Source: Sulfuriferula thiophila (GTDB lineage Bacteria; Pseudomonadota; Gammaproteobacteria; Burkholderiales; Sulfuriferulaceae). From it: a stretch of DNA of 64,000 nt. Both the position numbers and the translations under genes were made by a program. How positions within the stretch are numbered: the first letter of the stretch is position 1; the number at the start of each line of letters is the position of its first letter. The notes below the pieces were generated by a model. The model searched no databases. It saw nothing but the letters and a program-made list of their open reading frames with translations, and was not told where the DNA came from. Shown here in pieces: positions 1 through 9,443 of this stretch. The stretch lies in the NCBI RefSeq assembly GCF_003864975.1, contig NZ_BHGL01000017.1, forward strand, positions 32,817-96,816, written 5' to 3'.

Positions 1-1194
1 GTGCGTAAACTCATTGCAGGGCCATCCGTATTTATTTGCGATGAATGTGTAGAGCTGTGCACGGATATCATTCGCGAAGAAATTCAACAGGACAAGATGG
101 GTAAAACGGACAAATCCGCTTTACCGACACCGCAACAGATACAGATTATCCTGAACGATTATGTTATCGGCCAGGATAAAGCCAAGCGCATTCTGGCGGT
201 TGCTGTCTATAACCACTACAAGCGTTTGCGTCATTCTGACGGCAAAGGCGATATCGAACTGGCAAAAAGCAACATCCTGCTGATCGGACCTACCGGTTCG
301 GGTAAAACCTTGCTGGCTCAGACCTTGGCGCGATTGCTCGATGTGCCGTTCGTCATGGCTGATGCAACTACACTGACTGAAGCCGGTTATGTGGGTGAAG
401 ACGTCGAAAATATCATTCAGAAGCTGTTGCAGAAATGCGATTACGATGTTGAAAAAGCCAAGAATGGTATTGTTTATATTGATGAAATTGATAAGATTTC
501 GCGTAAATCCGACAACCCATCCATTACCCGCGATGTATCGGGCGAGGGTGTGCAGCAGGCTTTGCTGAAATTGATCGAAGGTACTACCGCGTCGATTCCG
601 CCACAAGGCGGTCGCAAGCATCCTAATCAGGAATTTGTGCAGGTTGATACCACAAATATGTTGTTTATATGTGGTGGCGCATTTGCCGGCCTGGAGAAGG
701 TAATCCAGAATCGTTCTACCAAAGGCGGTATTGGTTTCGGTGCTGAAGTGAAGAGCAAGGATGACAGCAAGGATATTTCTGCGCTATTGCAGGAAGTTGA
801 GCCAGAAGATTTGATTAAGTTTGGTCTGATTCCGGAGTTAATTGGGCGTTTGCCGGTTATTGCTACGCTGGAAGAACTGGATGAAACCGCTCTGATGACT
901 ATCCTGACCCAGCCGAAAAATGCATTGACCAAGCAGTATGCCAAATTGTTTGAAATGGAAGGTGCGGAGCTGGAATTTCGCGAAGATGCGTTGATTTCGA
1001 TCGCCAAGCGAGCGCTTGCACGTAAAACAGGCGCGCGTGGTTTGCGTTCCATTATTGAACATGCGTTGCTGGACACCATGTTTGAATTGCCTTCGATGGA
1101 AAATGTAACAAAAGTTGTTGTTGATGAAAATGTCATTAATGGCACTGCTAAGCCATTAATGATTTATGCTGATCAGGCAAAATTGGCTTCATGA
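1..1194 (+). CDS. clpX: ATP-dependent Clp protease ATP-binding subunit ClpX (5' end outside window)
   Basis: AAA+ unfoldase that recognises substrates and feeds them to ClpP. The window opens inside the N-terminal zinc-binding domain: the first visible codons correspond to the stretch that follows the first CxxC pair in ClpX, and CDEC (visible residues 13-16) is the second zinc pair. The GTG at base 1 is therefore an internal valine codon, not the start; roughly 25 residues are missing. Further on are Walker A GPTGSGKT (about 96-103), pore loop GYVGED, Walker B IVYIDEID (about 157-164), the IGF loop that docks ClpP (GGIGFGAE) and sensor 2 GARGLR near the C-terminus. Visible length 397 aa plus the missing part matches the usual 420-425 aa. 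clpX before lon is the standard proteobacterial order. Confidence 0.98.
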   Translation: MRKLIAGPSVFICDECVELCTDIIREEIQQDKMGKTDKSALPTPQQIQIILNDYVIGQDKAKRILAVAVYNHYKRLRHSDGKGDIELAKSNILLIGPTGSGKTLLAQTLARLLDVPFVMADATTLTEAGYVGEDVENIIQKLLQKCDYDVEKAKNGIVYIDEIDKISRKSDNPSITRDVSGEGVQQALLKLIEGTTASIPPQGGRKHPNQEFVQVDTTNMLFICGGAFAGLEKVIQNRSTKGGIGFGAEVKSKDDSKDISALLQEVEPEDLIKFGLIPELIGRLPVIATLEELDETALMTILTQPKNALTKQYAKLFEMEGAELEFREDALISIAKRALARKTGARGLRSIIEHALLDTMFELPSMENVTKVVVDENVINGTAKPLMIYADQAKLAS

Positions 1195-1196
1195 TC

Positions 1197-1241
1197 AAAA
1201 CTGACTGGTTGCCAGTAATTATGGCAACCGGTTGGTTTTTT
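1197..1241 (+). terminator. Rho-independent terminator after clpX
   Basis: Arms 1197-1213 and 1223-1239 pair over 17 positions if G-T wobbles are allowed (core ctggttgcc / ggcaaccgg), with a 9-base loop; the distal end of the right arm is itself a T-tract. It begins 3 bases after the clpX stop and separates clpX from lon. Confidence 0.8.
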
Positions 1242-1296
1242 GGTAATATAAACACGCTTGGATTCAGGCGCTTGCGGATAATATGTGCAGGTACGG

Positions 1297-1324
1297 CTTG
1301 AATTTTGTTAAGCTGCCCGTATAT
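1297..1324 (+). promoter_or_regulatory. Putative sigma-32 heat-shock promoter of lon
   Basis: CTTGAA at 1297-1302, a 14-base spacer, then CCGTATAT at 1317-1324, compared with the sigma-32 consensus CTTGAA-N13-17-CCCCATNT. The -35 is perfect and the -10 matches 6 of 8. Transcription would start about 35 bases before the lon ATG. The same 14-base spacer is seen in front of grpE and dnaK in this window. lon is a classical RpoH target; the assignment here is inferred from sequence match only. Confidence 0.55.
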
Positions 1325-1365
1325 GTGTCCTATGTCGTTCAATTCTCATATAGGGTGTCACTATC

Positions 1366-3783
1366 ATGGCCTTACTCCAAGACGCTGAAGCTTTAACACT
1401 GCCATTACTCCCGTTGCGTGACGTAGTGGTATTTCCTCATATGGTGATCCCATTGTTCGTGGGTCGCGCCAAATCAATAAAAGCACTTGAAATTGCCATG
1501 GAAGCCGGCAAGAGTATTCTGCTGGTTGCGCAGAAGTCCGCATCCAAAGATGAGCCTACACCTGAAGATTTGTATCATATCGGCAGTGTGGCAACCATAT
1601 TGCAGATGCTGAAATTACCAGACGGCACCGTAAAAGTGCTGGTCGAAGGTAACCAGCGTGCAAAAGTGCTCGAATATGCTGATCTGGACAGTCATTTTGT
1701 CGGTACCGTTGAGCTGGTGCCAAATGATGATACGACTGATGATAATGAAGCTGAAGCCACGCGCAGAGCCTTGGTTACCCAGTTCGATCAGTATGTCAAA
1801 CTCAATAAAAAAATACCCCCTGAAATTCTGACCTCATTGGTTGGTATCGATGAAGCTGGCCGTCTGGCGGATACTATAGCCGCGCATTTGCCACTCAAGC
1901 TTGAGCAGAAACAGGACATTCTTGAAATGTTCCCGGTGCAGGCGCGCCTCGAACATTTAATGAGCTTGCTCGAAGGCGAAATCGATATCCTGCAGGTGGA
2001 AAAACGTATTCGCGGACGTGTTAAGCGTCAAATGGAAAAGAGTCAGCGCGATTACTATTTGAATGAACAGGTTAAGGCGATCCAAAAAGAACTGGGTGAT
2101 GGTGATGAAGGCGTAGAGCTGGAAGAGCTGGAAAAGCGCATTAAAGAAGCCAGAATGAGCAAGGATGCCGAGGCTAAGGCTGAGTCTGAGTTGAAGAAAC
2201 TCAAGATGATGTCGCCTATGTCAGCTGAAGCTGCTGTGGTGCGTAGCTACATCGAAACCTTGATCAGCCTGCCGTGGAAGAAGAAAACCAAAATCAGTAA
2301 AGACTTGGCAAAAGCTGAGATGATTCTGGATAAGGACCATTACGGCCTGGAAAAAGTTAAAGAGCGAATAGTTGAATACCTTGCTGTGCAGCAACGGGTA
2401 GAAAAACTCAAAGGCCCGATTTTATGTCTGGTTGGGCCTCCTGGTGTGGGTAAGACCTCGCTAGGGCAGTCTATCGCTAAAGCCACAAATCGTAAGTTCG
2501 TGCGCATGGCTTTGGGTGGTGTGCGCGATGAATCAGAGATTCGCGGTCACCGCCGTACATACATTGGTTCTATGCCGGGCAAGATTTTGCAAAGCATGAG
2601 CAAGATAGGAGTGCGTAACCCGCTATTCTTGCTGGATGAAGTGGACAAAATGGGCCAGGATTTCCGTGGCGATCCGTCGTCAGCGCTGTTAGAGGTGCTG
2701 GATCCTGAACAAAACCACACTTTTGCGGATCACTACATCGAAGTGGATTTCGATCTGTCTGATGTGATGTTCGTAGCGACAGCCAATACATTGAATATTC
2801 CTGCGCCGCTGCTGGATCGTATGGAAATCATTCGTCTGTCGGGTTATACCGAAGATGAAAAAGTGAGTATTGCCGAACGTTATCTTGTTTCCAAGCAAAT
2901 GGCTGCAAATGGATTAAAGCCGGAAGAGTGTTCTATTTCCGAAAGTGCGTTGCGCGACATAGTGCGGTATTACACGCGTGAGGCCGGGGTGCGTAACCTG
3001 GACCGTGATGTGGCAAAAATTTGCCGCAAGGTGGTAAAGGCATTGCTCACCAAAACAACCAAAGCTGGGAAGATTACAGTTACCGCGCGCAATCTGGATA
3101 AGTATTTGGGAGTGCGTCGCTTCAGTTACGGCGTGGCTGAGAAATACAATCAGGTTGGCCAGGTTACCGGTTTGGCTTGGACAGAAGTGGGGGGTGAACT
3201 GCTGACCATTGAAAGTGTGCTGTTGCCGGGTAAAGGTAAAATGATCACTACTGGCCAGTTGGGCGATGTGATGCAGGAATCGATACAGGCAGCCATGTCA
3301 GTGGTTCGTAGCAGATCCCAGGCATTAGGTATTCCGCAAGATTTTTATCAGAAGAATGATATTCACATTCACTTGCCTGAGGGTGCTACACCCAAGGATG
3401 GGCCAAGTGCGGGTATCGGCATCTGTACCGCACTGGTGTCGGTATTGACGGGTATACCTGTAAGGGCTGATGTTGCCATGACGGGTGAAATTACCTTGCG
3501 CGGCGAGGTCTTGCCTATCGGTGGTCTGAAAGAAAAGTTGTTGGCTGCACATCGCGGCGGTATCAAAACAGTGCTGATTCCAGAAGAAAATGTCCGTGAT
3601 TTGGTCGATATACCTGAGAATATTAAAAACAAGCTGGATATTCAGCCTGTGAAATGGATTGATCAGGTATTGAAAGTGGTGCTGGAGCGTCAGCCGGAAC
3701 CATTGGCCGAGGTTCCTGTGGTGGCTGGGGAAGTCGTTCCTGCAGTGGCAGTTCCAGCCGAAATTGTAACAACCAAGCATTAA
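1366..3783 (+). CDS. lon: ATP-dependent endopeptidase La (Lon)
   Basis: Cytoplasmic AAA+ serine protease degrading misfolded and regulatory proteins. The 805-aa product has an N-terminal LON substrate-binding domain (about 10-200), a coiled region (about 210-285), Walker A GPPGVGKT (357-364), Walker B FLLDEVDK (421-428), and a C-terminal protease domain with the Ser-Lys dyad S681 (in KDGPSAGI) and K724 (in LKEKLLAA), 43 residues apart as in E. coli S679/K722. Length is close to the E. coli 784 aa; the extra residues are a low-complexity Pro/Val/Ala tail. The ATG is preceded by a weak AGGG. It lies between clpX and hupB as in enterobacteria and follows a sigma-32-like promoter. Confidence 0.99.
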   Translation: MALLQDAEALTLPLLPLRDVVVFPHMVIPLFVGRAKSIKALEIAMEAGKSILLVAQKSASKDEPTPEDLYHIGSVATILQMLKLPDGTVKVLVEGNQRAKVLEYADLDSHFVGTVELVPNDDTTDDNEAEATRRALVTQFDQYVKLNKKIPPEILTSLVGIDEAGRLADTIAAHLPLKLEQKQDILEMFPVQARLEHLMSLLEGEIDILQVEKRIRGRVKRQMEKSQRDYYLNEQVKAIQKELGDGDEGVELEELEKRIKEARMSKDAEAKAESELKKLKMMSPMSAEAAVVRSYIETLISLPWKKKTKISKDLAKAEMILDKDHYGLEKVKERIVEYLAVQQRVEKLKGPILCLVGPPGVGKTSLGQSIAKATNRKFVRMALGGVRDESEIRGHRRTYIGSMPGKILQSMSKIGVRNPLFLLDEVDKMGQDFRGDPSSALLEVLDPEQNHTFADHYIEVDFDLSDVMFVATANTLNIPAPLLDRMEIIRLSGYTEDEKVSIAERYLVSKQMAANGLKPEECSISESALRDIVRYYTREAGVRNLDRDVAKICRKVVKALLTKTTKAGKITVTARNLDKYLGVRRFSYGVAEKYNQVGQVTGLAWTEVGGELLTIESVLLPGKGKMITTGQLGDVMQESIQAAMSVVRSRSQALGIPQDFYQKNDIHIHLPEGATPKDGPSAGIGICTALVSVLTGIPVRADVAMTGEITLRGEVLPIGGLKEKLLAAHRGGIKTVLIPEENVRDLVDIPENIKNKLDIQPVKWIDQVLKVVLERQPEPLAEVPVVAGEVVPAVAVPAEIVTTKH

Positions 3784-3828
3784 TTTTGACTAATTTACCA
3801 ATTTATCGGTAAAATCGCTACAAGCCGC

Positions 3829-3857
3829 TTGACACAAGGTTTTGCGGCTTGTTATAA
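3829..3857 (+). promoter_or_regulatory. Sigma-70 promoter of hupB
   Basis: TTGACA at 3829-3834, a 17-base spacer and TTATAA at 3852-3857: a perfect -35, a near-consensus -10 and ideal spacing. The promoter overlaps a 9-base inverted repeat (acaagccgc ... gcggcttgt) that brackets the -35 and spacer and could be a protein-binding site or a weak lon end hairpin. It lies in the lon-hupB gap, leaving a leader of about 40 bases. Confidence 0.7.
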
Positions 3858-3905
3858 AGCTGGTTGCAGGATTTTCCTGTAATAACTTAACAGAAGGGGA
3901 TACAC

Positions 3906-4178
3906 GTGAACAAATCTGAATTGATTGATGCTATCGCAGAATCAGCTGATATTTCCAAAGCTGCTGCTGGTCGTGCGTTAGATGCAACTGTTGCTGCTGT
4001 TACAGCATCATTGAAAAATGGTGAAATGGTTACTTTAGTTGGTTTTGGTTCTTTCTACGTAGGCGATCGTGCAGAGCGCGATGGTCGTAATCCCCAAACT
4101 GGTAAAGCCATCAAAATCAAAGCTGCGAAAGTTCCTAAATTTCGTGCTGGTAAAACATTGAAAGATGCTGTAAACTAG
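3906..4178 (+). CDS. hupB: DNA-binding protein HU-beta
   Basis: Small nucleoid protein that bends DNA as a dimer. The 90-aa product has the complete HU/IHF fold: helical dimer core, the GFGSF turn, the beta-arm with RNPQTGK and the C-terminal helix with [10 protein letters not shown]. Translation starts at GTG, six bases after a strong Shine-Dalgarno sequence (GAAGGGGA). Directly downstream of lon as in many Proteobacteria, with its own strong promoter; the two tRNA genes after it may be read from the same transcript, since no terminator lies between. Confidence 0.98.
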   Translation: MNKSELIDAIAESADISKAAAGRALDATVAAVTASLKNGEMVTLVGFGSFYVGDRAERDGRNPQTGKAIKIKAAKVPKFRAGKTLKDAVN

Positions 4179-4189
4179 TCGTCTTTCCT

Positions 4190-4265
4190 GGGTGCTTAGC
4201 TCAGCTGGTAGAGCACCGCCCTTACAAGGCGATTGTCGGGGGTTCGAACCCCTCAGCACCCACCA
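4190..4265 (+). tRNA. tRNA-Val (anticodon TAC)
   Basis: A 76-base cloverleaf with acceptor stem GGGTGCT/AGCACCC, discriminator A and encoded CCA, D-arm GCTC...GAGC, anticodon loop CTTACAA and a T-arm GGGGG TTCGAAC CCCT. The outermost anticodon-stem pair would be C-A (CCGCC against GGCGA), an irregularity in an otherwise regular structure. It sits 11 bases after hupB and 17 bases before tRNA-Asp. Confidence 0.97.
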
Positions 4266-4282
4266 AGTTTCATATTGTTTTT

Positions 4283-4359
4283 GGAGTGGTAGTTCAGTTG
4301 GTTAGAATACCGGCCTGTCACGCCGGGGGTCGCGGGTTCGAGTCCCGTCCACTCCGCCA
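4283..4359 (+). tRNA. tRNA-Asp (anticodon GTC)
   Basis: A 77-base cloverleaf with acceptor stem GGAGTGG/CCACTCC, discriminator G and encoded CCA, anticodon loop CTGTCAC and T-loop TTCGAGT. Probably co-transcribed with the preceding tRNA-Val and closed by the hairpin terminator six bases later. Confidence 0.98.
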
Positions 4360-4364
4360 ACACG

Positions 4365-4393
4365 AAAGGCGAACCTAGGTTCGCCTTTTTTTT
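4365..4393 (+). terminator. Rho-independent terminator after the tRNA pair
   Basis: Perfect 11-base stem (core AAGGCGAACC / GGTTCGCCTT) with a TA turn at 4376-4377, followed by an unbroken run of eight or so T. It ends the hupB/tRNA transcript 26 bases before ppiD. Confidence 0.92.
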
Positions 4394-4418
4394 CGTAAAT
4401 TTTTTAGTGTGACTACCA

Positions 4419-6329
4419 ATGCTAGATTCGATTCGTGAGCGTACCCATGGTTGGTTGGCTAAAGTTATTTTAGCGTTAATTACCATTCCCTTTGCGTTAT
4501 TTGGAATTGATTCATATTTTAATAATCGTGGTGGTGACACTACGGTAGCAACAGTCAATGGTGACAAAATCAGCCGCCAGGCGTTTGACCGTGCGCTTAA
4601 AGATCAACGGGCAGAATTATCTGCATCCATGGGGGCGAGTTTTGATCCTGCGGTGCTGGATGATCCTAAAATTCGCCAATCCATACTGGATGATTTGATC
4701 AAGCAGCAGCTATTGGTCGGGTCTGCCCATAAAGTGGGGATGGTGGTCAGTGACGCCAAATTGGCAAAATTTATCGGCGAAATACCTGCATTTCAGGAAA
4801 ACGGTCAATTTTCCAATACACGTTATGAGCAATTGCTGCGCCAGCAGGGGATGACAGTTGGCGAGTTTGAGCGTCGTGTACGTCAGGAGTTGCTGCTGAA
4901 TGATATGCGTGTTGCATTTTCGCAATCTGCATTTATGCCGGCAAGTGTTGCTAAACTGTTTTCTGCCGCATTTGATCAGCAGCGTGAAATCAGTTCATTT
5001 AAAATTAGTGCATCTGCATTCCTGCCCCAGGTAAAGATCACCCCGGCGCAGATCAAAACATACTATGATGCGCATCAGGCTGAATACAGTGTTCCTGCAC
5101 AAGCCAGGTTCGAATATGCAGTATTATCATTGGATAACATGGCGCAGCAAATCGCTGTGGATGATGCCGCTATTAAGCAATACTACGACCAAAATCTCGC
5201 TAAATACAGCGAACCTGAACAACGTCAGGCACGTCATATACTGATTGCGGTGACACCTGCGGATGATGCCGCTAAGCGGGCTGAAGCCAAGGCGAAAGCG
5301 GAGCAGATATTCAAGCAGGTAAGTGCTTCACCTGCTAGCTTTGCTGAACTGGCAAAGCAAAATTCGGCTGATCCGGGTTCGGCTGCTCAAGGTGGCGATT
5401 TGGGATGGTTTCCGCGTAATGCAATGGTTAAACCCTTTGCAGATACCGTTTTTAGTATGAAGCAGGGCGAAATTAGTGCTCCTGTTGCTACTGACTTTGG
5501 TTACCATATCATTCAATTGACCGGTGTCAAACCCGCGCAGGCACGCAGTTTCGATTCCGTTAAGGCAGAGATTAAAATTGAGTTGCAAAAGCAGCAGGCC
5601 GGTAAACTCTTCGCAGATGCGGCTGAGCGTTTCAGCAATCAGGTGTATGAGCAATCTACCGAACTAAAATCTACTGCTGCGGCGCTGGGGATTAAGCTGG
5701 TTACTTCTGACTGGATAGCCCGTAAGGGTGGCGCTAATGCCGGGGTGCTGAATTCACCTAAGATGCTGCAAGCAATGTTTTCGGACGATGTGTTAAAGAA
5801 CAAGCGGAATAGCGAAGCAGTGGAAGTCGCACCGAACACCTTGGTCTCAGCGCGTTTGGCTGAATACAAACCTGCCAGTGTGCAAGGGCTTGCGACCGTC
5901 AGTGCAGCGATAGAGTTGTTATTAACACAGCAACAGGCGCGTGCCTTGGCAAAACAGCATGGCGAAGCTATGCTGGCGCAATTAAAGGCAGGTAAAGAGC
6001 CCGGCGATCTTCATTGGGGTGGCTTTCAGTTAGTGAGTCGCAGTCATGCCGAGAGTGTGCCCGCTGCCCTAGTGGAAGGTATATTTGCTGCAGACGAGAA
6101 GTTGATGCCAGGTTATATTGGCGCGGCGGATGCGGATGGTGGATACCAGTTGGTGCGTGTTACTCGTGTCATGCCGACACCGGCTCCTGATGCGATGAAG
6201 TTGAAAGCTATGCAAGGTCAATTGGCAAATATTGTTGCTCAACAGGCCTTTTCAGACTATCTGGCAGGCTTGAGTCGTGTTGCCAAGATTGATATTAAAG
6301 CTGCGGCTATAGAAAAAACTGCCCAGTAA
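4419..6329 (+). CDS. ppiD: Periplasmic folding chaperone PpiD (SurA N-terminal and parvulin domains)
   Basis: Inner-membrane-anchored chaperone for newly exported proteins. The 636-aa product opens with a short cytoplasmic segment and one membrane anchor (about residues 14-32, rich in L, I, A, F), ending in the family-typical FGIDSYF. A SurA-like chaperone region follows, then a parvulin prolyl isomerase domain (about 270-365, beginning QARHILI and containing GGDLGWF), then a long C-terminal chaperone part ending KIDIKAAA. Length is near the E. coli 623 aa. The ATG has no obvious Shine-Dalgarno sequence. It follows hupB as in E. coli, with two tRNA genes inserted. Parvulin activity of PpiD is often weak; I cannot judge it here. 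Confidence 0.95.
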   Translation: MLDSIRERTHGWLAKVILALITIPFALFGIDSYFNNRGGDTTVATVNGDKISRQAFDRALKDQRAELSASMGASFDPAVLDDPKIRQSILDDLIKQQLLVGSAHKVGMVVSDAKLAKFIGEIPAFQENGQFSNTRYEQLLRQQGMTVGEFERRVRQELLLNDMRVAFSQSAFMPASVAKLFSAAFDQQREISSFKISASAFLPQVKITPAQIKTYYDAHQAEYSVPAQARFEYAVLSLDNMAQQIAVDDAAIKQYYDQNLAKYSEPEQRQARHILIAVTPADDAAKRAEAKAKAEQIFKQVSASPASFAELAKQNSADPGSAAQGGDLGWFPRNAMVKPFADTVFSMKQGEISAPVATDFGYHIIQLTGVKPAQARSFDSVKAEIKIELQKQQAGKLFADAAERFSNQVYEQSTELKSTAAALGIKLVTSDWIARKGGANAGVLNSPKMLQAMFSDDVLKNKRNSEAVEVAPNTLVSARLAEYKPASVQGLATVSAAIELLLTQQQARALAKQHGEAMLAQLKAGKEPGDLHWGGFQLVSRSHAESVPAALVEGIFAADEKLMPGYIGAADADGGYQLVRVTRVMPTPAPDAMKLKAMQGQLANIVAQQAFSDYLAGLSRVAKIDIKAAAIEKTAQ

Positions 6330-6366
6330 TTTGCAGTTAATGATTTACGCCAGTTGTGCTGGTTAT

Positions 6367-6400
6367 AAAAAAGCCCCAAACCAAGGTTTGGGGCTTTTTT
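6367..6400. terminator. Bidirectional terminator between ppiD and fabI
   Basis: Arms of 16 bases (core AAGCCCCAAACC / GGTTTGGGGCTT) are perfectly complementary, with A-run on the left and T-run on the right, so the hairpin can stop transcription from both convergent genes. Confidence 0.93.
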
Positions 6401-6432
6401 ATTAGTCACATAATACGTTTGCGTTCATGGAA

Positions 6433-7218
6433 TCAGTCGAAACTGGCGCCTACCGTGGTATTGAAGCCAGCATCCACATAGGTGATTTCGCCGGTAATAC
6501 CGCTTGCCAGGTCTGAGAGCAAAAATGCGGAGGTATTGCCGACTTCTTGAATCGTGACGTTACGACGTAACGGTGAATGTTTTTCCACATGGTTTAATAT
6601 TTTACTGAAGCCGCCGATACCACTTGCTGCCAAAGTTTTGATTGGGCCTGCGGAAACAGCATTGACGCGAATGCCTTTGGGTCCCAGACTTTGCGCCATG
6701 TAGTACACATTGGATTCCAGGCTGGCTTTGGCTAAGCCCATGACGTTATAACTTGGTACGGAGCGTATCGAACCAAGATAGGACAATGTCAGCATGGCAG
6801 CGTTACGACCCTGCATCATCGGCAAACCGGCTTTGGCAAGTGCAGCAAAGCTGTAGGAGCTGATGTCATGCGCTATCTGGAAATACTCGCGGGTAACGGC
6901 ATCGAGATAATCACCCGTCAGTGCAACTTTAGGTACGAATGCAATCGCGTGCACGATACCATCGAGGCTATCCCATTCTTTACCCAGATCAGCGAATAGC
7001 TGGTTTATTTCGTCATCGCTGGCGACATCACATGGTAATACGATGTCACTATCAAACTCTTTGGCCAGGGCGGCAACACGATCCTTGATTTTTTCACCCT
7101 GATAGGTAAAGGCCAGGGTTGCGCCTTCGCGACGACATGCCTGAGCGATGCCGTAAGCGATAGAACGATCACTGATCAGGCCTGTAATGAGTATGCGTTT
7201 GTCTTGGAGGAATCCCAT
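6433..7218 (-). CDS. fabI: Enoyl-[acyl-carrier-protein] reductase (NADH)
   Basis: Catalyses the last step of each fatty-acid elongation cycle. The 261-aa product is a short-chain dehydrogenase of the FabI type: cofactor loop [13 protein letters not shown] (11-23), Y147 and Y157 followed by K164 (Y-x6-K active site), and a C-terminal substrate loop ending YVDAGFNTT. Length equals E. coli FabI (262). The ATG has a good AAGGA site. It is separated from the main fab cluster at 24-30 kb, and is transcribed toward ppiD with a shared terminator. A perfect TATAAT lies 38 bases upstream of the start. Confidence 0.98.
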   Translation of the reverse strand: MGFLQDKRILITGLISDRSIAYGIAQACRREGATLAFTYQGEKIKDRVAALAKEFDSDIVLPCDVASDDEINQLFADLGKEWDSLDGIVHAIAFVPKVALTGDYLDAVTREYFQIAHDISSYSFAALAKAGLPMMQGRNAAMLTLSYLGSIRSVPSYNVMGLAKASLESNVYYMAQSLGPKGIRVNAVSAGPIKTLAASGIGGFSKILNHVEKHSPLRRNVTIQEVGNTSAFLLSDLASGITGEITYVDAGFNTTVGASFD

Positions 7219-7255
7219 GTTTTATCCTTGTCTATCTGCAGTAAAAAGCTAAGCT

Positions 7256-7279
7256 ATTATACCCATAGTCCGAGGACTA
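7256..7279 (-). promoter_or_regulatory. fabI promoter -10 and adjacent inverted repeat
   Basis: On the minus strand TATAAT (7256-7261) is a perfect -10 for fabI; no good -35 is visible. Just upstream, at 7266-7279, TAGTCC-GA-GGACTA is a perfect 6-base inverted repeat placed between the -10 and -35 positions, where a regulator could act on fabI and on the divergent transporter operon that starts at 7296. Function is inference. Confidence 0.4.
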
Positions 7280-7295
7280 GGTTAAACTCGCATTC

Positions 7296-9443
7296 ATGAA
7301 TCGGATCTGGATATTTGTCATATTGGTGCTATTGGGAGGATGTGATCAGCATGTCTGGAACGACCCTTATCCAGCGCGTGAGCGTAGCGCGAACATCATG
7401 TATTCCTCGTTCGAGGAGCGTCCCAAGCACCTTGATCCGGCACAATCGTATAGCAGTAATGAAACCGAGATCATATCGCAGATTTATGAGCCGCCGCTGC
7501 AGTATCACTATCTGAAACGGCCCTACACGTTAATTCCGCAAACACTGTCAGCCATGCCCAGTGTGACCTATCTGGATGTGGCAGGGCATGTGCTGCCGCA
7601 TGACGCTGCACCGGCCAGCATTGCTCAGACTGTGTATGAACTGCATGTACGTCCCGGCATCTATTATCAACCTCATCCTGCTTTTGCGCGGGATAAAAAC
7701 GGCCAATTGCGCTATGGGCATTTACGCCCTGATGAGCTGGCGCATATCCGTGATTGGCAGGATTTTAAGCAGCTTGGTACACGAGAGTTGATAGCTGCTG
7801 ATTATGTCTACGAAATTAAACGTCTGGCATCACCGCAGATCAACTCACCGATTCTGGGTTTGATGGCCGAGTATATTGTCGGACTTAAAACCTATGCAGA
7901 CACCCTCGCTGCACAAACCCGGCACTTGCCAGAGCATGCCTATCTGGACTTGTCGCGCTATCCGCTGGCCGGGGCAGAAGTGGTTGATCGTTATACTTAC
8001 CGCATTAAACTCAATGGCAAATATCCACAGTTCTTGTACTGGCTGGCGATGCCGTTCTTTTCCCCTGTTCCGCCTGAAGTTGATCAGTTTTACCACCAAG
8101 CGGGTATGGCCGAGCGCAATTTCACGCTGGACTGGCATCCTGTTGGCACGGGCCCCTATCAACTCAGCGTAAATGACCCTAATCGGCAAATGGTACTTAC
8201 ACGTAATCCCGCCTACCATGGTGAGACTTATCCCACTTCGGGTGAGCCAGGGGATGCCGCAGCCGGTCTGTTGCGCGATGCTGGCAAGCCGTTGCCGTTC
8301 ATAGATACGATGGTGTTCAGCCTGGAGAAGGAAAGTATCCCGTATTGGAACAAATTCTTGCAAGGCTATTACGACCTGTCAGGGATCAGTTCGGATAGTT
8401 TTGATCAGGCTGTGCAGATCAATGCACAAGGTGAACCGCAATTGACCGATGCCATGCGCCAGCAGGGAATGGCGTTAGTGACGGCTGTCACTGCATCCAA
8501 TCGTTATATGGGTTTTAATATGCAAGACGGCGTGGTTGGCGGATTATCCGAACGCGCGCGTAAATTGCGGCAAGCGATTTCTATTGCAGTCGATTACGAA
8601 GAGTTTATCTCGATATTTGTGAATGGTCGCGGCATACCTGCTCAAGGACCGATACCCCCCGGTATCTTTGGCTACGATGGCAGTACGGCAGGGTTTAATC
8701 CCGTGGTATATCATTTGGTGAATGGTCGCGTTGAGCGCCGTCCTGTCAGTGATGCGTTGCATTTACTGGCTGAAGCTGGCTACCCCAACGGGCGCGATGC
8801 AAAAACGGGTGCACCATTGGTGTTGTATTTCGATACGGCTGCAACCGGACCGGATGCCAAGTCCCGACTGGACTGGATGGTGAAGCAGTTCGCCAAATTA
8901 AACATCCAGCTGGTGGTGCGCAGCACGGATTACAATCGCTTTCAGGACAAGATGCGACGCGGTAATGCGCAGATATTTGAGTGGGGCTGGAACGCGGACT
9001 ATCCTGATCCGGAAAATTTCCTGTTTTTATTGTATGGACCGAATATGAAAGTTGGTAAGAACGGGGAGAACGCTGCCAATTATCAGAATCCCCAGTTTGA
9101 TGCGCTGTTTGATCGTATGAAATATCTGGACAATACGCCCGAACGCTTGGCGATTATTCGCCATATGGTTGGGATAGTGCAGGAAGATTCGCCCTGGATA
9201 TTTGGTTTCTTCCCCAAGGCATTCAGTTTGCGTCAGGCATGGGTTTCACCCACCAAACCTAATGTCATTGCGAATAACACATTGAAATACCGGAAAATTG
9301 ATCCGACATTGCGCCAGCAGCTCCGTGATAAATGGAATCAGCCGGTACTGTGGCCTGTCTTTGCGTTGTTGGCGCTGGTTGTGGCTTTGCTGTTGCCGGC
9401 CATATGGGCGTGGCGGCAGCGTGAGCGGAGTCTGGCTAAATGA
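7296..9443 (+). CDS. Peptide ABC transporter substrate-binding lipoprotein with C-terminal membrane anchor
   Basis: Solute-binding protein of the SBP_bac_5 (DppA/OppA) family, likely capturing peptides or similar solutes in the periplasm. The 715-aa product starts with a lipoprotein signal (hydrophobic residues 4-15, lipobox LGGC with C16). The binding fold follows (EERPKHLDPA near 37; a late segment QIFEWGWNADYPDPENFLF typical of the family). Unusually a hydrophobic helix (LWPVFALLALVVALLLPAIW) followed by WRQRERSLAK lies at the extreme C-terminus, suggesting a second tether. It is longer than DppA (about 535 aa) or YejA (about 600 aa). The stop overlaps the next start by 4 bases (ATGA). The substrate is unknown; the four-gene order resembles yejABEF. 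Confidence 0.88.
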   Translation: MNRIWIFVILVLLGGCDQHVWNDPYPARERSANIMYSSFEERPKHLDPAQSYSSNETEIISQIYEPPLQYHYLKRPYTLIPQTLSAMPSVTYLDVAGHVLPHDAAPASIAQTVYELHVRPGIYYQPHPAFARDKNGQLRYGHLRPDELAHIRDWQDFKQLGTRELIAADYVYEIKRLASPQINSPILGLMAEYIVGLKTYADTLAAQTRHLPEHAYLDLSRYPLAGAEVVDRYTYRIKLNGKYPQFLYWLAMPFFSPVPPEVDQFYHQAGMAERNFTLDWHPVGTGPYQLSVNDPNRQMVLTRNPAYHGETYPTSGEPGDAAAGLLRDAGKPLPFIDTMVFSLEKESIPYWNKFLQGYYDLSGISSDSFDQAVQINAQGEPQLTDAMRQQGMALVTAVTASNRYMGFNMQDGVVGGLSERARKLRQAISIAVDYEEFISIFVNGRGIPAQGPIPPGIFGYDGSTAGFNPVVYHLVNGRVERRPVSDALHLLAEAGYPNGRDAKTGAPLVLYFDTAATGPDAKSRLDWMVKQFAKLNIQLVVRSTDYNRFQDKMRRGNAQIFEWGWNADYPDPENFLFLLYGPNMKVGKNGENAANYQNPQFDALFDRMKYLDNTPERLAIIRHMVGIVQEDSPWIFGFFPKAFSLRQAWVSPTKPNVIANNTLKYRKIDPTLRQQLRDKWNQPVLWPVFALLALVVALLLPAIWAWRQRERSLAK

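Noticed and set aside
121..621. 166-codon minus-strand open frame opposite clpX
   Set aside because: Mirror of a strongly conserved coding region; no independent support.
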